DNA from: Brachybacterium alimentarium
GTDB taxonomy: Bacteria > Actinomycetota > Actinomycetes > Actinomycetales > Dermabacteraceae
Length of the DNA: 64,000 nucleotides
Assembly (NCBI RefSeq): GCF_002332425.1
Contig: NZ_NRGS01000017.1
Location: forward strand, 1-64,000
Direction: 5' to 3'
This document shows, in pieces, positions 36,377-46,484 of the stretch. Position 1 is the first letter of the stretch, and each line of letters opens with the position of its first letter. A program made the position numbers and the translations under genes. The notes beneath the pieces were generated by a model, which saw only the letters and a program-made list of their open reading frames with translations, had not been told where the DNA came from and did not search any database.

Positions 36377-36750
36377 TCCGAGCGGTCCGTATCGATCTGC
36401 AGGTCGATGACGGGCGCATCGCGCCACAGCCGCTCGAGCGCATAGAAGGCGCGGTCCTCGGCATGCTGGACGTGCACGACGATGTCGCCGTAGTCCAACA
36501 GCACCCAGCGGGCGTCCCGTTCGCCCTCGCGGCGCAGCGGCTTGCGACGTCGTTCCTTCTGCAGGGCCTCCTCGATGCCGCCGACGACCGCGGCGACCTG
36601 GCGCTCGGTGTCCCCGCTGCACACCAGGAACACGTCGGTGATCACGACCTGCTCGGAGACGTCGAGAGCGATGACCTCCTCGGCGAGCTTGTCGGCGGCG
36701 GCTTGGCCGGCCACACGGGCGAGGTCGAGGGATTCTTCGGGAGCGCTCAC
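36373..36750 (-). CDS. rsfS: ribosomal silencing factor RsfS
   Basis: RsfS (DUF143) of 125 residues binds ribosomal protein L14 on the 50S subunit and blocks subunit joining when nutrients are short. Family motifs: QAAADKLAEEVIALDVSEQVVITDVFLVCSGDTERQVAAV and WVLLDYGDIVVHVQHAEDRAFYALERLW. Its ATG overlaps the stop of the anchored protein gene upstream, and its stop overlaps the phosphatase GTG. The position next to nadD is the usual actinobacterial arrangement. Confidence 0.95.
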   Translation of the reverse strand: MSAPEESLDLARVAGQAAADKLAEEVIALDVSEQVVITDVFLVCSGDTERQVAAVVGGIEEALQKERRRKPLRREGERDARWVLLDYGDIVVHVQHAEDRAFYALERLWRDAPVIDLQIDTDRSE

Positions 36751-37448
36751 GCGGCTGCCACCTCCAGGGCGTCATGGATGTCGAGAAGTTCGGGGGTCGA
36801 AGCACCCAGGGCGGATGCCTCGGTGGGGCCGAGGACCCCGGTCAGGAGAAGGGCGACCAGCACGATGAGCGCGATTGCGATGAGGGCCCACACCGCCCAC
36901 ACCAGAGGTCGGCTGGCGGAGGTCTCCGGGCGGTGCAGGACCTTGCCGTCGAAGCGGGGTGCCGGGCGCGGGGACGGCGCCTCGGTCACGGGCACCTCTC
37001 CGAGCTCGACCCCGTCGTGGTCGCGATCGATGACGGCGGACTCGGCGTGGCCCGAGGAGCCCTCGGGCGTCGCTGCGCCGGTGAGCGCCTCGACACCGCT
37101 GCCGTCCGTCCCGGCGGAGGCCGACGTCGTCGCGTCGTCGTCGGCGGCGGGATCGGAGTCGTGCTCCATGGCGTCGGCCGACTGCGGTTCGTCTGGGACC
37201 GGGCCCAGGACTGCGGTCGCCTCGGGATCGTCGCTGAGCTCGATGATGCGGGCGCGTCGCCCGAACTTGCGCAGGGTCGGCACAGGGCTGTCCGGTCCCG
37301 GAGGCGCGACGGCACCGCGCACGCCGGGCACCGGCGCCTGCTCCCCGGTGATCGCAGCAGCAGTGCGGGACTCCAGGGCAGCGCTCTCCTCGGGGCTCAG
37401 CGCGCGGGCGCGGCGGCCGCGCCGCGGAGTGGTGTCGGGCTCAGTCAT
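36747..37448 (-). CDS. single-helix membrane protein of unknown function, nadD-rsfS interval
   Basis: A 233-residue protein: a basic N-terminus ([10 protein letters not shown]), a long acidic low-complexity segment (~100-150), then one transmembrane helix at about 190-211 ([27 protein letters not shown]) near the C-terminus. Similar anchored proteins lie between nadD and rsfS in many Micrococcales. No domain is recognised. The ATG at 37448 is preceded by AGGAGG with 8-base spacing; an in-frame GTG at 37457 overlaps that site. Start overlaps the nadD end by 8 bases. Confidence 0.8.
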   Translation of the reverse strand: MTEPDTTPRRGRRARALSPEESAALESRTAAAITGEQAPVPGVRGAVAPPGPDSPVPTLRKFGRRARIIELSDDPEATAVLGPVPDEPQSADAMEHDSDPAADDDATTSASAGTDGSGVEALTGAATPEGSSGHAESAVIDRDHDGVELGEVPVTEAPSPRPAPRFDGKVLHRPETSASRPLVWAVWALIAIALIVLVALLLTGVLGPTEASALGASTPELLDIHDALEVAAA

Positions 37449-38049
37449 CGCCGTCACCTCCTGTGTAGAGGGCGTACTTGTTGATGTATTGGACGACGCC
37501 GTCGGGCACGAGGTACCACACGGGTCCTCCGGCCGCGACGCGGGTGCGGCAGTCGGTCGAGCTGATCGCCATCGCCGGGACCTCGATCAGGCTCACGCCG
37601 TCGGCCGGAAGGCCCGAGGTGTCCAGCTCGTGGCCGGGGCGCGTGACCCCCACGAAGTGCGCGAGGGAGAAGATCTCCGCCGAGTCCTTCCAGGTGAGGA
37701 TCGACTGCAGCGCGTCCGCCCCGGTGATGAAGAAGAGGTCCGCCTCCGGCTGCTGGCGGTGCAGGTCCCGGAGCGTGTCGATCGTGTACGTGGAGCCGGG
37801 GCGGTCGATGTCGACCCGCGAGACCGTGAACACGGGGTTCGCGGCCGTCGCCACCACCGTCATGAGGTAGCGGTGCTCCGGATCGGAGATGTACCGCTCA
37901 GCCTTCTGCCAGGGGCGTCCGGTCGGGACGAAGACGACCTCGTCCAAGCCGAACACGCTCTGGACCTCGCTGGCAGCGACGAGGTGGCCGTGATGGATGG
38001 GATCGAAGGTCCCGCCCATCACCCCGATCCGACGTCGCTGCTGCTCCAC
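37441..38049 (-). CDS. nadD: nicotinate-nucleotide adenylyltransferase NadD
   Basis: Converts nicotinate mononucleotide and ATP to deamido-NAD in NAD biosynthesis; 202 residues. The nucleotidyltransferase motif [17 protein letters not shown] lies near 12-28, [11 protein letters not shown] follows, and the C-terminal [21 protein letters not shown] is the ISST-type signature. The start is GTG (38049), five bases after the small membrane-protein gene. Downstream genes overlap, so it belongs to the obgE-to-rsfS operon. Confidence 0.95.
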   Translation of the reverse strand: MEQQRRRIGVMGGTFDPIHHGHLVAASEVQSVFGLDEVVFVPTGRPWQKAERYISDPEHRYLMTVVATAANPVFTVSRVDIDRPGSTYTIDTLRDLHRQQPEADLFFITGADALQSILTWKDSAEIFSLAHFVGVTRPGHELDTSGLPADGVSLIEVPAMAISSTDCRTRVAAGGPVWYLVPDGVVQYINKYALYTGGDGDD

Positions 38050-38054
38050 GAGGA

Positions 38055-38240
38055 TCAGTGACCGCCGCGCTCGTCGTGCTCGTCGCGCTTGCGGCGGCGC
38101 TGGTTGGTGCCGCCGGTGAGGTAGGTGAAGCCGAGCAGGATCATCATGGTCACGAAGACGCCGATCCCGACCATCGGTGGGGTGACGCCGCCGGACGCGT
38201 GTTCGCCTGCTTCGGCGAGGATCATCAGCTGGTCGATCAT
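38055..38240 (-). CDS. small membrane protein upstream of nadD
   Basis: A 61-residue protein with one hydrophobic helix at about 22-42 ([23 protein letters not shown]) and a very basic C-terminus ([14 protein letters not shown]). Small membrane proteins of this size sit between proA and nadD in other actinobacteria, which supports it as real. No function is known. The spacing of 5 bases to nadD suggests coupling. Confidence 0.75.
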   Translation of the reverse strand: MIDQLMILAEAGEHASGGVTPPMVGIGVFVTMMILLGFTYLTGGTNQRRRKRDEHDERGGH

Positions 38241-38328
38241 GTTCTTGGGGGCCTTTCCACGAGTGACCGGCCCATCATCCCACAGGCCCGCCCGCGGTCA
38301 TGCTCCCACGCGGGTGATGCGAGCGCGG

Positions 38329-39600
38329 TCACGGCCGGACATGGCCCTGGCCGACCACGAGCCACTTCCCCGTGGTCATCTCCACCAGGCCCATCGGACC
38401 GCGGGCGTGCAGCTTCTGGGTCGAGATGCCGATCTCCGCCCCGAAGCCGAACTCGCTCCCGTCGGAGAACCGCGTCGATGCGTTGGCCATGACGACGGCG
38501 GAGTCGACCTCCGCGAGGAATCGCTGCTGGGAGAGCAGATCACGGGTGAGGATCGACTCGGTGTGCCCGGTGGAGTGCGCCCGGACGTGGGCGAGCGCGT
38601 CGTCCAGGTCGGAGACCACCTTCACCGCGAGCTCGAGGCCCAGGTACTCGGTGTCCCAGTCCTCCTCGGTCGCCGGCACGATCTCGGCCGATGTCCCGGC
38701 CGCCGTCAGGATCCCGGCGGACTCCTCGTCCACGTGGAAGCGCACGCCGGCCTCCGCGAGCGGCGCGGCCAGGCGAGGGAGGGCCTCGGAGGCGACGTCG
38801 CGGTGCACGAGGAGGGTCTCCAGCGCATTGCAGACCCCGACGCGCTGGGTCTTGGCGTTGACGACGATCGCCTCGGCCTGGTCGAGGTCCGCACTCGCGT
38901 CGACCAGGATGTGGGTCTTCCCGGTGCCGGTCTCGATGACGGGGACCAGGGAGTTCTCCACGACCCTCCTGATCAGGCCGGCCCCGCCGCGCGGGATCAG
39001 CACGTCGATCAGGCCGCGGGCCCGCATCAGGGCGTCCACGCCGTCACGACCGTGCTCGTCGATCCCGACGATGAGGTCCTCGGGCAGGTCGTGCTCGGCG
39101 AGCACCGAGCGCAGCACCGCGATCAGCGCGGTGTTGGAGTGCAGGGCCGCGGAGCCGCCGCGCAGCACCACAGCGTTGCCGGACTTCAGCGCGAGGCCGG
39201 CGGCATCGACCGTGACGTTGGGGCGGGCCTCGTAGACCATGCCGATCACGCCGAGGGGCACCCGCACCTGGCGCAGCTCCAGGCCGTTGCGCAGCACGGA
39301 GCCGCGCATCACCTCACCGACCGGGTCGGGCAGCGCGGCGGCGTCGCGCAGCTGCTGGGCGATCGCGTCGACGCGCTGGGGGTCCAGGGCCAGGCGGTCG
39401 CGCAGACCGGCGGCCATTCCGGCGGCGTCGGCCGCCTCGAGGTCGCGGGCGTTCGCGGAGACGATCTCCTCGGCCCGCGCGACCAGGGCGTCGGCCATGG
39501 CCAGCAGGACGGCATCCTTCGTGTCGCGGTGCAGGCGCGCAAGGCTCGGCTGGGCCTCCCGAGCGGCCCGGGCGGCGTCGTGGACAGCATGAACGGTCAT
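38329..39600 (-). CDS. proA: gamma-glutamyl phosphate reductase ProA
   Basis: The second enzyme of proline biosynthesis: NADPH-dependent reduction of gamma-glutamyl phosphate to the semialdehyde. At 423 residues it has the expected length. The aldehyde-dehydrogenase-like fold is supported by [35 protein letters not shown] and the catalytic Cys in [18 protein letters not shown]. It starts 43 bp after the proB stop. The small membrane protein follows after 88 bp. Confidence 0.97.
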   Translation of the reverse strand: MTVHAVHDAARAAREAQPSLARLHRDTKDAVLLAMADALVARAEEIVSANARDLEAADAAGMAAGLRDRLALDPQRVDAIAQQLRDAAALPDPVGEVMRGSVLRNGLELRQVRVPLGVIGMVYEARPNVTVDAAGLALKSGNAVVLRGGSAALHSNTALIAVLRSVLAEHDLPEDLIVGIDEHGRDGVDALMRARGLIDVLIPRGGAGLIRRVVENSLVPVIETGTGKTHILVDASADLDQAEAIVVNAKTQRVGVCNALETLLVHRDVASEALPRLAAPLAEAGVRFHVDEESAGILTAAGTSAEIVPATEEDWDTEYLGLELAVKVVSDLDDALAHVRAHSTGHTESILTRDLLSQQRFLAEVDSAVVMANASTRFSDGSEFGFGAEIGISTQKLHARGPMGLVEMTTGKWLVVGQGHVRP

Positions 39601-39643
39601 GACCGGATCCTAGGCGGCCGACCGGGCCGAGGGCAGGTCCGTC

Positions 39644-40807
39644 TCAGAGCACGACCAGCTGGTCACGGTGCACCGCGGGCCTGCGGAACCGCTCCCCCAG
39701 CACCTCGCGCAGCTCGTCCGTCCCCCGGCCCGTCATGGCCCGCAGCTCATCGCTGCTGAATCCGGTGAGTCCGCGCGCGACGATCTCGCCGTCGGGGGCG
39801 GCGAGATCCACCGGCACCCCGTCGGGGAAGGTGCCGCGCACCTCCGCGATGCCGACGGCGAGCAGGGACCGGCGACGGCTGCGCACGGCCTCGGCGGCGC
39901 CCTCGTCGAGCACCAGCGTGCCCGCGCCGCGGGTCGCGAAGCGCAGCCACACCAGTCGCGAGCGACGGCGACCATGGTGGCCGGGGAAGAACGTGCCGAC
40001 GTCCGCGCCGTCGGCGGCGGCGGCGAACTGCGCGGCCGACGTCATCAGCACGGCGGTCCCGGTGGTCGAGGCGAGCTGGGCGGCCGAGAGCTTGGTGACC
40101 ATGCCGCCGGTGCCGACCTTCGACCCGACGCTGCCGATGCTCACGCCGCTCAGGCGGGCGGCGTCCTCGACGTGGTCGATGCGCCGTGCGCCGGGCTCGC
40201 GGGGCGGGGCCGTGTACAGGGCATCGACGTCGGTGAGCAGGAACAGCGCATCCGCGCCGAGCAGTTGGGCGACGAGCGCGGCCAGGCGATCGTTGTCCCC
40301 GAAGCGGATCTCGTGGGTCGCGGTGGTGTCGTTCTCGTTGACCACCGGGAGGGTGCCCAGCTCGAGCAGGGACTCCAGGGCGCTGCGCACGTTGCGATAG
40401 GTCTGCGGCCGGATCACGTCCGACTCGGTGAGCAGCACCTGCCCGGTGATCCGTCCGTGGTCCGCGAAGGCGGTGGACCAGGCGGTGGCCAGCAGGGCCT
40501 GGCCGACGCTCGCGGCCGCCTGCTGCAGCGGCACCTCCGTCGGCCTCCGCTCCAGGCCCAGCGGGCCGAGCGCCGCCGCGATCGCGCCCGAGGAGACGAT
40601 CACGACCTCCGTGCCACGGCTCGCGAGATGCGCGGCCGTGGTCGCGATCGCATGGACGTGCGACTGGTCGAGGCGACCGTTCTCGTCGGTGAGGCTCGAG
40701 GACCCGATCTTCACCACGATCCGCTCGGCGGCGCCCAGCTCCTCACGGGACGCGATCCGGGCCGGCTGGCGCAGCCCGGCCCCGTTCCCGGCGTTCGACG
40801 GGGCCAC
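39644..40807 (-). CDS. proB: glutamate 5-kinase ProB
   Basis: The first, feedback-controlled step of proline synthesis, phosphorylating glutamate; 387 residues. The amino-acid-kinase domain shows RIVVKIGSSSLTDENG, VIVSSGAIAAALGPLG, PVVNENDTTATHEIRFGDNDRLAALVAQLL and SKVGTGGMVTKLSAAQ. The C-terminal ~100 residues form a PUA domain. It starts 2 bp downstream of the obgE stop, so the two are co-translated or at least co-transcribed. Confidence 0.97.
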   Translation of the reverse strand: MAPSNAGNGAGLRQPARIASREELGAAERIVVKIGSSSLTDENGRLDQSHVHAIATTAAHLASRGTEVVIVSSGAIAAALGPLGLERRPTEVPLQQAAASVGQALLATAWSTAFADHGRITGQVLLTESDVIRPQTYRNVRSALESLLELGTLPVVNENDTTATHEIRFGDNDRLAALVAQLLGADALFLLTDVDALYTAPPREPGARRIDHVEDAARLSGVSIGSVGSKVGTGGMVTKLSAAQLASTTGTAVLMTSAAQFAAAADGADVGTFFPGHHGRRRSRLVWLRFATRGAGTLVLDEGAAEAVRSRRRSLLAVGIAEVRGTFPDGVPVDLAAPDGEIVARGLTGFSSDELRAMTGRGTDELREVLGERFRRPAVHRDQLVVL

Positions 40808-40809
40808 GC

Positions 40810-42345
40810 TCAGCGAGCCTCGTCGTCCGATGCGGGGTCGGCCCAGTGACCGGAGCGGCGCTCGGCGTCCATCGCCGCGATGCGGTTCATGCGAGCCTCC
40901 GTGCGGGCCCGCTGATCCGCACGCTTCTCGTCGCGGGTGGGGCGATGGGTGTCCTCGAGGCGCTTGTCCGTCCCGCGGCGGCCCAGCAGCAGCTCGGCGC
41001 CGCCCACCATCGTCGGCTCCCAGTCGAAGACGACCGCGTCGTCCCCGGGGCCGATCAGCACCGTCGATCCGGGGACGGCGCCGGCCTTGTACAGCTGGTC
41101 CTCGACGCCGAGCTTCGCGAGCCGGTCCGCGAGGTAGCCCACCGCCTCGTCGTTGGTGAAGTCGGTCTGGCGCACCCAGCGCTCGGGCTTGTCGCCCTGC
41201 ACGCGGAAGGCGGTGCCGCCGTCGTACTGCTCCGTGACGACGCGGAAGCCCTTGTCGTCGACCGCCTTGGGGGTGAGCACTATGGGAGCGGGCTCGGGCT
41301 CGGGCAGCGCGGCGCGTGCCTGGTCGACCAGCTCGCCGAGCACGAAGGACAGCTCGCGCAGGCCCTTGTGGGAGATCGCCGAGACGTCGAGCACCGGCAC
41401 GTCGCGGTCGGCGAGGCGCTCGCGCACCATGTCCGCCATCTCGGTGCCGTCGGGCAGGTCGGTCTTGTTCAGGACGATGACCGTGGGGCGCTCCATGAGG
41501 GGCACCCGGGTCTCGGCCTCCTCGTCGAGGCTGTCGGCGTAGATCGCCAGCTCGTTCTCGATCGTCTCGAGATCGCTCAGCGGGTCACGATCGGATTCGA
41601 GGGCCGCCGCGTCCAGGACATGGACCAGCACGTGGCAGCGCTCGATGTGGCGCAGGAACTCCAGTCCCAGTCCCTTGCCCTGGCTCGCGCCGGGGATCAG
41701 CCCCGGCACGTCCGCGACGGTGTAACGGAACTGGTCGGCCTCGACGACGCCGAGATTGGGCACGAGGGTGGTGAAGGGGTAGTCCGCGATCTTCGGACGC
41801 GCGGCACTCATCGCTGCGATGAGGGAGGACTTCCCGGCACTGGGGAAGCCCACCAGGGCGACGTCGGCCACGGTCTTCAGCTCGAGCACGAGATCGCGCT
41901 CCTGCCCCTCCTCGCCGAGCAGGGCGAAGCCGGGCGCCTTGCGCTGCGTGGAGGCCAGCGCCGCATTGCCGAGGCCGCCCGAGCCGCCGCGGGCGGCGAC
42001 GAAACGGGTCCCGATGCCGATCATGTCCACGAGCACGGTGCCGTCCTCGTCCAGGACGACCGTGCCGTCGGGGACGGGCAGCACGAGGTCCTCGCCGCGG
42101 GCTCCGTGGCGCATGTCGCCCTTGCCGAAGCCGCCGCCGGTGGCCCGCTGATGGGGCCGGTGGTGGTACGCGAGGAGCGTGGTGGTGGAGGAGTTGACCT
42201 CGAGGATCACGTCACCGCCGCGGCCGCCGTTGGCGCCATCGGGGCCCGCGAGGGGTTTGAACTTCTCGCGACGGATGGAGGCGGCGCCGTGGCCGCCCGA
42301 TCCGCCGGCGACCTGCAGCACGACACGATCGACGAACGTGGCCAT
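40810..42345 (-). CDS. obgE: GTPase ObgE/CgtA
   Basis: The essential Obg GTPase for 50S assembly and stress control, 511 residues. The N-terminal glycine-rich Obg fold ([27 protein letters not shown]) covers about 1-160. The G domain follows with GFPSAGKSS, the switch segment [21 protein letters not shown] and NKTD. The C-terminal OCT domain (about 360-440) is typical of actinobacteria and Bacillus types. A perfect hairpin lies between rpmA and this gene, so expression relative to the ribosomal proteins may be attenuated. Confidence 0.97.
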   Translation of the reverse strand: MATFVDRVVLQVAGGSGGHGAASIRREKFKPLAGPDGANGGRGGDVILEVNSSTTTLLAYHHRPHQRATGGGFGKGDMRHGARGEDLVLPVPDGTVVLDEDGTVLVDMIGIGTRFVAARGGSGGLGNAALASTQRKAPGFALLGEEGQERDLVLELKTVADVALVGFPSAGKSSLIAAMSAARPKIADYPFTTLVPNLGVVEADQFRYTVADVPGLIPGASQGKGLGLEFLRHIERCHVLVHVLDAAALESDRDPLSDLETIENELAIYADSLDEEAETRVPLMERPTVIVLNKTDLPDGTEMADMVRERLADRDVPVLDVSAISHKGLRELSFVLGELVDQARAALPEPEPAPIVLTPKAVDDKGFRVVTEQYDGGTAFRVQGDKPERWVRQTDFTNDEAVGYLADRLAKLGVEDQLYKAGAVPGSTVLIGPGDDAVVFDWEPTMVGGAELLLGRRGTDKRLEDTHRPTRDEKRADQRARTEARMNRIAAMDAERRSGHWADPASDDEAR

Positions 42346-42376
42346 GGGGATTCCTCCAAGAGCTCGAGAATTGCGT

Positions 42377-42407
42377 CGAGGGGCGGAGCGTTCTGCTCCG
42401 CCCCTCG
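42377..42407 (-). terminator. hairpin between rpmA and obgE
   Basis: A perfect 13-bp inverted repeat, CGAGGGGCGGAGC - GTTCT - GCTCCGCCCCTCG, lies 37 bases past the rpmA stop and 32 bases before the obgE start. It probably terminates or attenuates read-through from rplU-rpmA. Confidence 0.8.
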
Positions 42408-42443
42408 AAGGCAGCTGGTGCCCCGTGATACGGGGCGGGTGGA

Positions 42444-42698
42444 TCAGACCGTCTCGACGACGCTGACCACGCGACGGTCGCGCTTGCGGCCGAACTCGAC
42501 GGTGCCCGCGGTCAGCGCGAACAGCGTGTCGTCGTTTCCGCGACCCACTCCGTCACCGGGGTGGATGCTGGTCCCGCGCTGACGCACGAGGATCTCGCCC
42601 GCGCCGACGACCTGGCCGCCGAAGCGCTTGACGCCGAGACGCTGAGCGTTGGAGTCACGCCCGTTCTTGGAGGAGCTGACGCCCTTCTTTGATGCCAT
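42444..42698 (-). CDS. rpmA: 50S ribosomal protein L27
   Basis: L27 of 84 residues, whose N-terminus reaches the peptidyl-transferase centre. The [29 protein letters not shown] opening is standard for a form that needs no N-terminal cleavage. It follows rplU by 36 bp and is the second gene of the ribosomal-protein pair. Confidence 0.97.
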   Translation of the reverse strand: MASKKGVSSSKNGRDSNAQRLGVKRFGGQVVGAGEILVRQRGTSIHPGDGVGRGNDDTLFALTAGTVEFGRKRDRRVVSVVETV

Positions 42699-42734
42699 CT
42701 GGAATCAATCCTTCTCTGTGTTCGAAGGGATCGC

Positions 42735-43043
42735 TCAGGCGATGCCCGTGATCTTCAGCCGGGTGAGCTCCTGGCGGTGGCCCTGGCGCTTCTTGTACCC
42801 GGTCTTGTTCTTGTAGCGGAGGATTCGGATCTTCTCACCGCGAAGGTCTTCGACCTTCTCGGCGGTGACCTTCACCTTGGCCAGCTCGGTCTGGGCGGAG
42901 GTGACCTTGTCACCGTCAACCAGCAGCACGGGAGCGAGATCGACGCTGTCGCCCGCCTCGCCTGCCACGCGGTTGATCACGATGGTGTCACCGACCGACA
43001 CCTTCTCCTGACGACCGCCTGCGCGGACGATTGCGTACACCAC
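42735..43043 (-). CDS. rplU: 50S ribosomal protein L21
   Basis: L21 of 102 residues, a 23S rRNA-binding protein. The [25 protein letters not shown] start and [20 protein letters not shown] end are conserved. I take the GTG at 43043 (GTG-GTG-TAC) as start, because GGAG lies 7 bases upstream and the length matches the family; the open frame continues upstream without homology. It is the promoter-proximal gene of the rplU-rpmA-obgE block. Confidence 0.96.
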   Translation of the reverse strand: MVYAIVRAGGRQEKVSVGDTIVINRVAGEAGDSVDLAPVLLVDGDKVTSAQTELAKVKVTAEKVEDLRGEKIRILRYKNKTGYKKRQGHRQELTRLKITGIA

Positions 43044-43302
43044 GTCACTGCTCCATCTTGTGATTCGGATCTGCACTTGAGTCATGCGCCTTGCTCGGCA
43101 GGACCGCGGACCTGCGACCGTCAACCTGACCCTCATGCCCCGGACGGGGCTTCAGGCGGGAGATGCGGTCGCGCGATACCTACCGGGAAACACGACTGCG
43201 GCACGTTTTGCGCCAGGGAACAGCTTACGATCCCCAGCACTCCAGGTCAACCACCAGACGTGCTGCGACCTGCGAGAACGCGGTCACACCCTGTGGAACA
43301 CG
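43044..43302. other. 259-bp rplU leader/rne 3' flank
   Basis: This gap carries the rplU promoter and 5' leader. It is less GC-rich around 43180-43230 than its neighbours. I see no confident promoter hexamers, no perfect hairpin and no coding frame. Confidence 0.4.
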
Positions 43303-46300
43303 TCACGGCTCGGTCGAGCTGCCCTGATCTGTCGCCTGCTGCTGGTCCGCAGTGCTGCCCGCAGGTGCGCTCTGCGCGACGCCCGCGGTGCCTCCGCTGG
43401 CGTCGGCCCCACCGGTCTCGCCCGCACCACCAGCAGCGTCAGCGCTCGCGGCGCTGGTCGAGGCGGCGGCGATCGAGGCGATCGTCGCGCGGGCTGCGGC
43501 GCGGCTGTCGGCATCGTCCTCGAGGCGGTGCACGTCGCGCGAGTCCTCACCCGAGGAATCCTCCGAGGAGGAGTCCTCCTTGGCGGAGCCTCCGCGCGAG
43601 CGACGGTTGCGACGCTTCGAGGACTTCGAGGAGTCGTCCCCGCCGCCGTTGCCGCCGTTCCCATTGCCGCCATTGCCGCCGTTGCTGTGATCGTGACCGA
43701 GGTCGCCGTCGATGTCGACGACGAGGCCGCGCCCGTTGCAGTGCTCGCAGTTCGCGGAGAACGTCTCGACGAGACCCTGGCCCACCCGCTTGCGGGTCAT
43801 CTGGACCAGTCCCAGCGACGTCACCTCGGCGACCTGGTGCTTGGTGCGGTCACGTCCCAGGCACTCGACCAGGCGACGCAGCACGAGGTCACGATTGGCC
43901 TCGAGCACCATGTCGATGAAATCGATGACGATGATGCCGCCGATGTCGCGCAGCCGCAGCTGGCGCACGATCTCCTCCGCGGCCTCGAGGTTGTTCTTGG
44001 TGACGGTCTCCTCGAGGGAGCCGCCGGAGCCGGTGAACTTGCCGGTGTTCACGTCCACCACAGTCATCGCTTCGGTCCGGTCGATGACCAGGGAGCCGCC
44101 GGAGGGCAGGTAGACCTTGCGGTCCATCGCCTTCAGCAGCTGCTCGTCGATGCGGTGCTTGGCGAACACGTCCTTGTCCGAGACGTGCTTGGTCACGCGC
44201 TCCAGCAGATCGGGCGCGACGTCGGAGACGTACTCGTGGACGTCGTCGTAGACCTTGCTGCCCTCGACGATCAGGGAGGTGAAGTCCTCGTTGAAGACGT
44301 CGCGCACCACCTTGATGGCGATGTCCGGCTCCTGCGAGAGCGCCACCGGTGCGGACTTGCTCTTCTGCGCCTTCTGGATCTTGTCCCACTGGGTGCGCAG
44401 ACGCTCGACGTCGTGGGTCAGCTCCTGCTCGCTGGCGCCCTCGGCGGCGGTGCGCACGATGACGCCCGCGTCCTCGGGGATGATCTGGCGCATGATCTTC
44501 TTCAGCCGCGTGCGCTCGGTGTCGGGCAGCTTGCGGGAGATGCCGGTCATGGAGCCGCCGGGCACGAAGACGACGTAGCGGCCGGGCAGGGAGATCTGGC
44601 TGGTGAGCCGGGCGCCCTTGTGGCCGATCGGGTCCTTGGTGACCTGGACCAGCACCGGGTCGCCGCTCTTCAGCGCGAGCTCGATGCGGCGCGGCTGTCC
44701 CTCGAGTCCCACCGCGTCCCAGTTGACCTCGCCGGCGTACAGCACGGCGTTGCGGCCCTTGCCGATGTCGACGAAGGCGGCCTCCATCGACGGCAGCACG
44801 TTCTGGACCTTGCCCATGTAGACATTGCCGACCATCGAGGTCTGCGACTTCTGTGCGACATAGTGCTCGACCAGCACGTCGTCCTCGAGGACGGCGATCT
44901 GGGTGCGGCCGGGACGCTCGCGCACCACCATGGAGCGCTTGACGGACTCCCGGCGGGCGAGGAATTCCGCCTCGGTGATGACATTGCGCTTGCGGCCGTT
45001 GTCGCGACCCTCGCGGCGGCGCTGACGCTTGGCCTCCAGGCGGGTCGAGCCCTTGACAGCCTTGACCTCGTCCCGCGCCTCGCGGACCTTCACGACCGTG
45101 TTCGGCGGATCGTCCGTGGTGGAGGAGGACTCGTCGTGCCCGTTGCCGTTCCCGCCGCCCGAGCGGCGGCGACGACGGCGCCGGCGGGAGCTCGAGGAGC
45201 TCGAGGAGCCGTGGTCGGATCCCTCGCCGTGATCGCTCGAATCCGAGTCGCCAGTGCCACCGGTGTCGTCGGACTCGGCGCTGCCCGCGGAATGCCCACC
45301 GCGGCGGCTCCTGCCGTCGGCCCCTTCGGAGTCGCGGGAGTCGCGGGAATCGTGAGAACCGGAGTCCTGCTCGTCGTCGGACTCGTCCTCCTCCGCGCTG
45401 CTGTCGTCGTCCTCTCCGCGGCCGCGACCGCGTCGGCCCCGGCCCCCGCGGCGGCGACGACGGCGCGAGCTGCCCGCGGTCTCGTGGTCCTCGTCGGACT
45501 CCTCCTCGGAGGAGTCCTCGGTGCTGGTGTCCTCCTCGACGGTGTCGTCGGAACCGGTGCCGCGGCGCGAGGAGCGGCGCGTGCGGCCCCGGCGCGAGCG
45601 GGAGCGGCCGGAGGTGCCGGTCTCGTCCTGCTCGGAGCTGTCCGAGCGTCCCGATCCGTCCGCGTCGGTGTCGTCGTCCTGCGAGGAATCCTCGTCCGCG
45701 TCGGCGACGTGCTGCGTCTCCCCGCCCACGGGGGCGTCCCCGGCGCCGACGGTGGTGCGCGGCTGCGGGGTCGGGGCCTGGAACAGCAGCGAGGCGAAGT
45801 CCATCTGGACCTGCTCACGGCGGCGGGCGCGGTCGTCGACCTCGGGGTCCTTCGCGGTCCCGGAATCGTCGGCGGCGCCGCGCGACGTGGCCAGCGCCCG
45901 CAGATCGTCGACGACGGGGTGGTCCTCAGACTCCTCCGTCGATTCGGCGTCGGTGCTGAGCTCGTCGGTCTCGGCTGCGGGCTCGGTGGCCTCGGGCTCG
46001 GTGGGCTCGGTGGGCTCCGGCGCGGCGGCCCGGCGCTGAGTGCGGGTGCGGCGCGTGCGCTTCGGCTCGGTGCGCTCGGGCTGGGCCTCGGTGTCGGGCT
46101 GGGCCTCAGGAGCCTCGGGGGCGGCGTTCTCCGGCTCAGCGGTCGTGCTCTCCGGCTCAGCGATCGCGCTGTCCGGCTCAGCGGCCGGGATCACCGGTGC
46201 ACCCGCGGGAGCGCCGGCTCGACGCCGGGGGCGCTTCGTCGGAGCCGACGGGGCGGGTTCGGCGGGGGCGTCGCTCTGCTGCGCGACGATCGTCCGGGGT

Positions 46301-46443
46301 GCTGCGGACTGCTCGGGAGCCTCCAGGGGCTCCGGGGTCACCGGGGCCGGAGCCCCTGCCGGCGCACCGGCGCGGCGGCGGCGCCGCGTGGTGGGCGTGG
46401 GATCCGACGAGTCGTTCTCGGGATTACGGGTGCTGTCAGCCAT
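43303..46443 (-). CDS. ribonuclease E/G family protein
   Basis: An endoribonuclease for mRNA decay and rRNA processing, 1046 residues, far longer than E. coli RNase G. The catalytic core occupies roughly 470-910: S1 domain (MVGNVYMGKVQNVLPSMEAAFVDIG), the RNase E/G domain with Asp motifs MTVVDVNTGKF and IIVIDFIDM, and the Zn-link CEHCNGRG near 900. An N-terminal arm of ~450 residues is Arg-, Glu- and Ser-rich, and includes the repeat RRRAGAPAGAP twice and Arg tracts such as RRRRRRR; the C-terminal arm of ~140 is Gly/Asn/Ser-rich. These arms likely bind RNA and degradosome partners, as in other actinobacteria. ATG 46443 follows AAGGAG by 8 bases. Confidence 0.95.
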   Translation of the reverse strand: MADSTRNPENDSSDPTPTTRRRRRAGAPAGAPAPVTPEPLEAPEQSAAPRTIVAQQSDAPAEPAPSAPTKRPRRRAGAPAGAPVIPAAEPDSAIAEPESTTAEPENAAPEAPEAQPDTEAQPERTEPKRTRRTRTQRRAAAPEPTEPTEPEATEPAAETDELSTDAESTEESEDHPVVDDLRALATSRGAADDSGTAKDPEVDDRARRREQVQMDFASLLFQAPTPQPRTTVGAGDAPVGGETQHVADADEDSSQDDDTDADGSGRSDSSEQDETGTSGRSRSRRGRTRRSSRRGTGSDDTVEEDTSTEDSSEEESDEDHETAGSSRRRRRRGGRGRRGRGRGEDDDSSAEEDESDDEQDSGSHDSRDSRDSEGADGRSRRGGHSAGSAESDDTGGTGDSDSSDHGEGSDHGSSSSSSSRRRRRRRRSGGGNGNGHDESSSTTDDPPNTVVKVREARDEVKAVKGSTRLEAKRQRRREGRDNGRKRNVITEAEFLARRESVKRSMVVRERPGRTQIAVLEDDVLVEHYVAQKSQTSMVGNVYMGKVQNVLPSMEAAFVDIGKGRNAVLYAGEVNWDAVGLEGQPRRIELALKSGDPVLVQVTKDPIGHKGARLTSQISLPGRYVVFVPGGSMTGISRKLPDTERTRLKKIMRQIIPEDAGVIVRTAAEGASEQELTHDVERLRTQWDKIQKAQKSKSAPVALSQEPDIAIKVVRDVFNEDFTSLIVEGSKVYDDVHEYVSDVAPDLLERVTKHVSDKDVFAKHRIDEQLLKAMDRKVYLPSGGSLVIDRTEAMTVVDVNTGKFTGSGGSLEETVTKNNLEAAEEIVRQLRLRDIGGIIVIDFIDMVLEANRDLVLRRLVECLGRDRTKHQVAEVTSLGLVQMTRKRVGQGLVETFSANCEHCNGRGLVVDIDGDLGHDHSNGGNGGNGNGGNGGGDDSSKSSKRRNRRSRGGSAKEDSSSEDSSGEDSRDVHRLEDDADSRAAARATIASIAAASTSAASADAAGGAGETGGADASGGTAGVAQSAPAGSTADQQQATDQGSSTEP

Positions 46444-46462
46444 GCGGCCGTCTCCTTCTGAA

Positions 46463-46484
46463 GGAACCAGCGCACCCTGGTTCC
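46463..46484 (-). promoter_or_regulatory. hairpin in the RNase E/G mRNA leader
   Basis: GGAACCAG - 6-base loop - CTGGTTCC forms a perfect 8-bp stem starting 6 bases upstream of the AAGGAG ribosome site of the RNase gene. It might give feedback by the RNase on its own leader, as RNase E does in E. coli, but this is inference. Confidence 0.4.

Noticed and set aside
43084-46461. A 1125-residue plus-strand open frame across the RNase E/G gene
   Set aside because: It is the antisense shadow of the RNase core and its low-complexity arms; no ribosome site or family motif is present.
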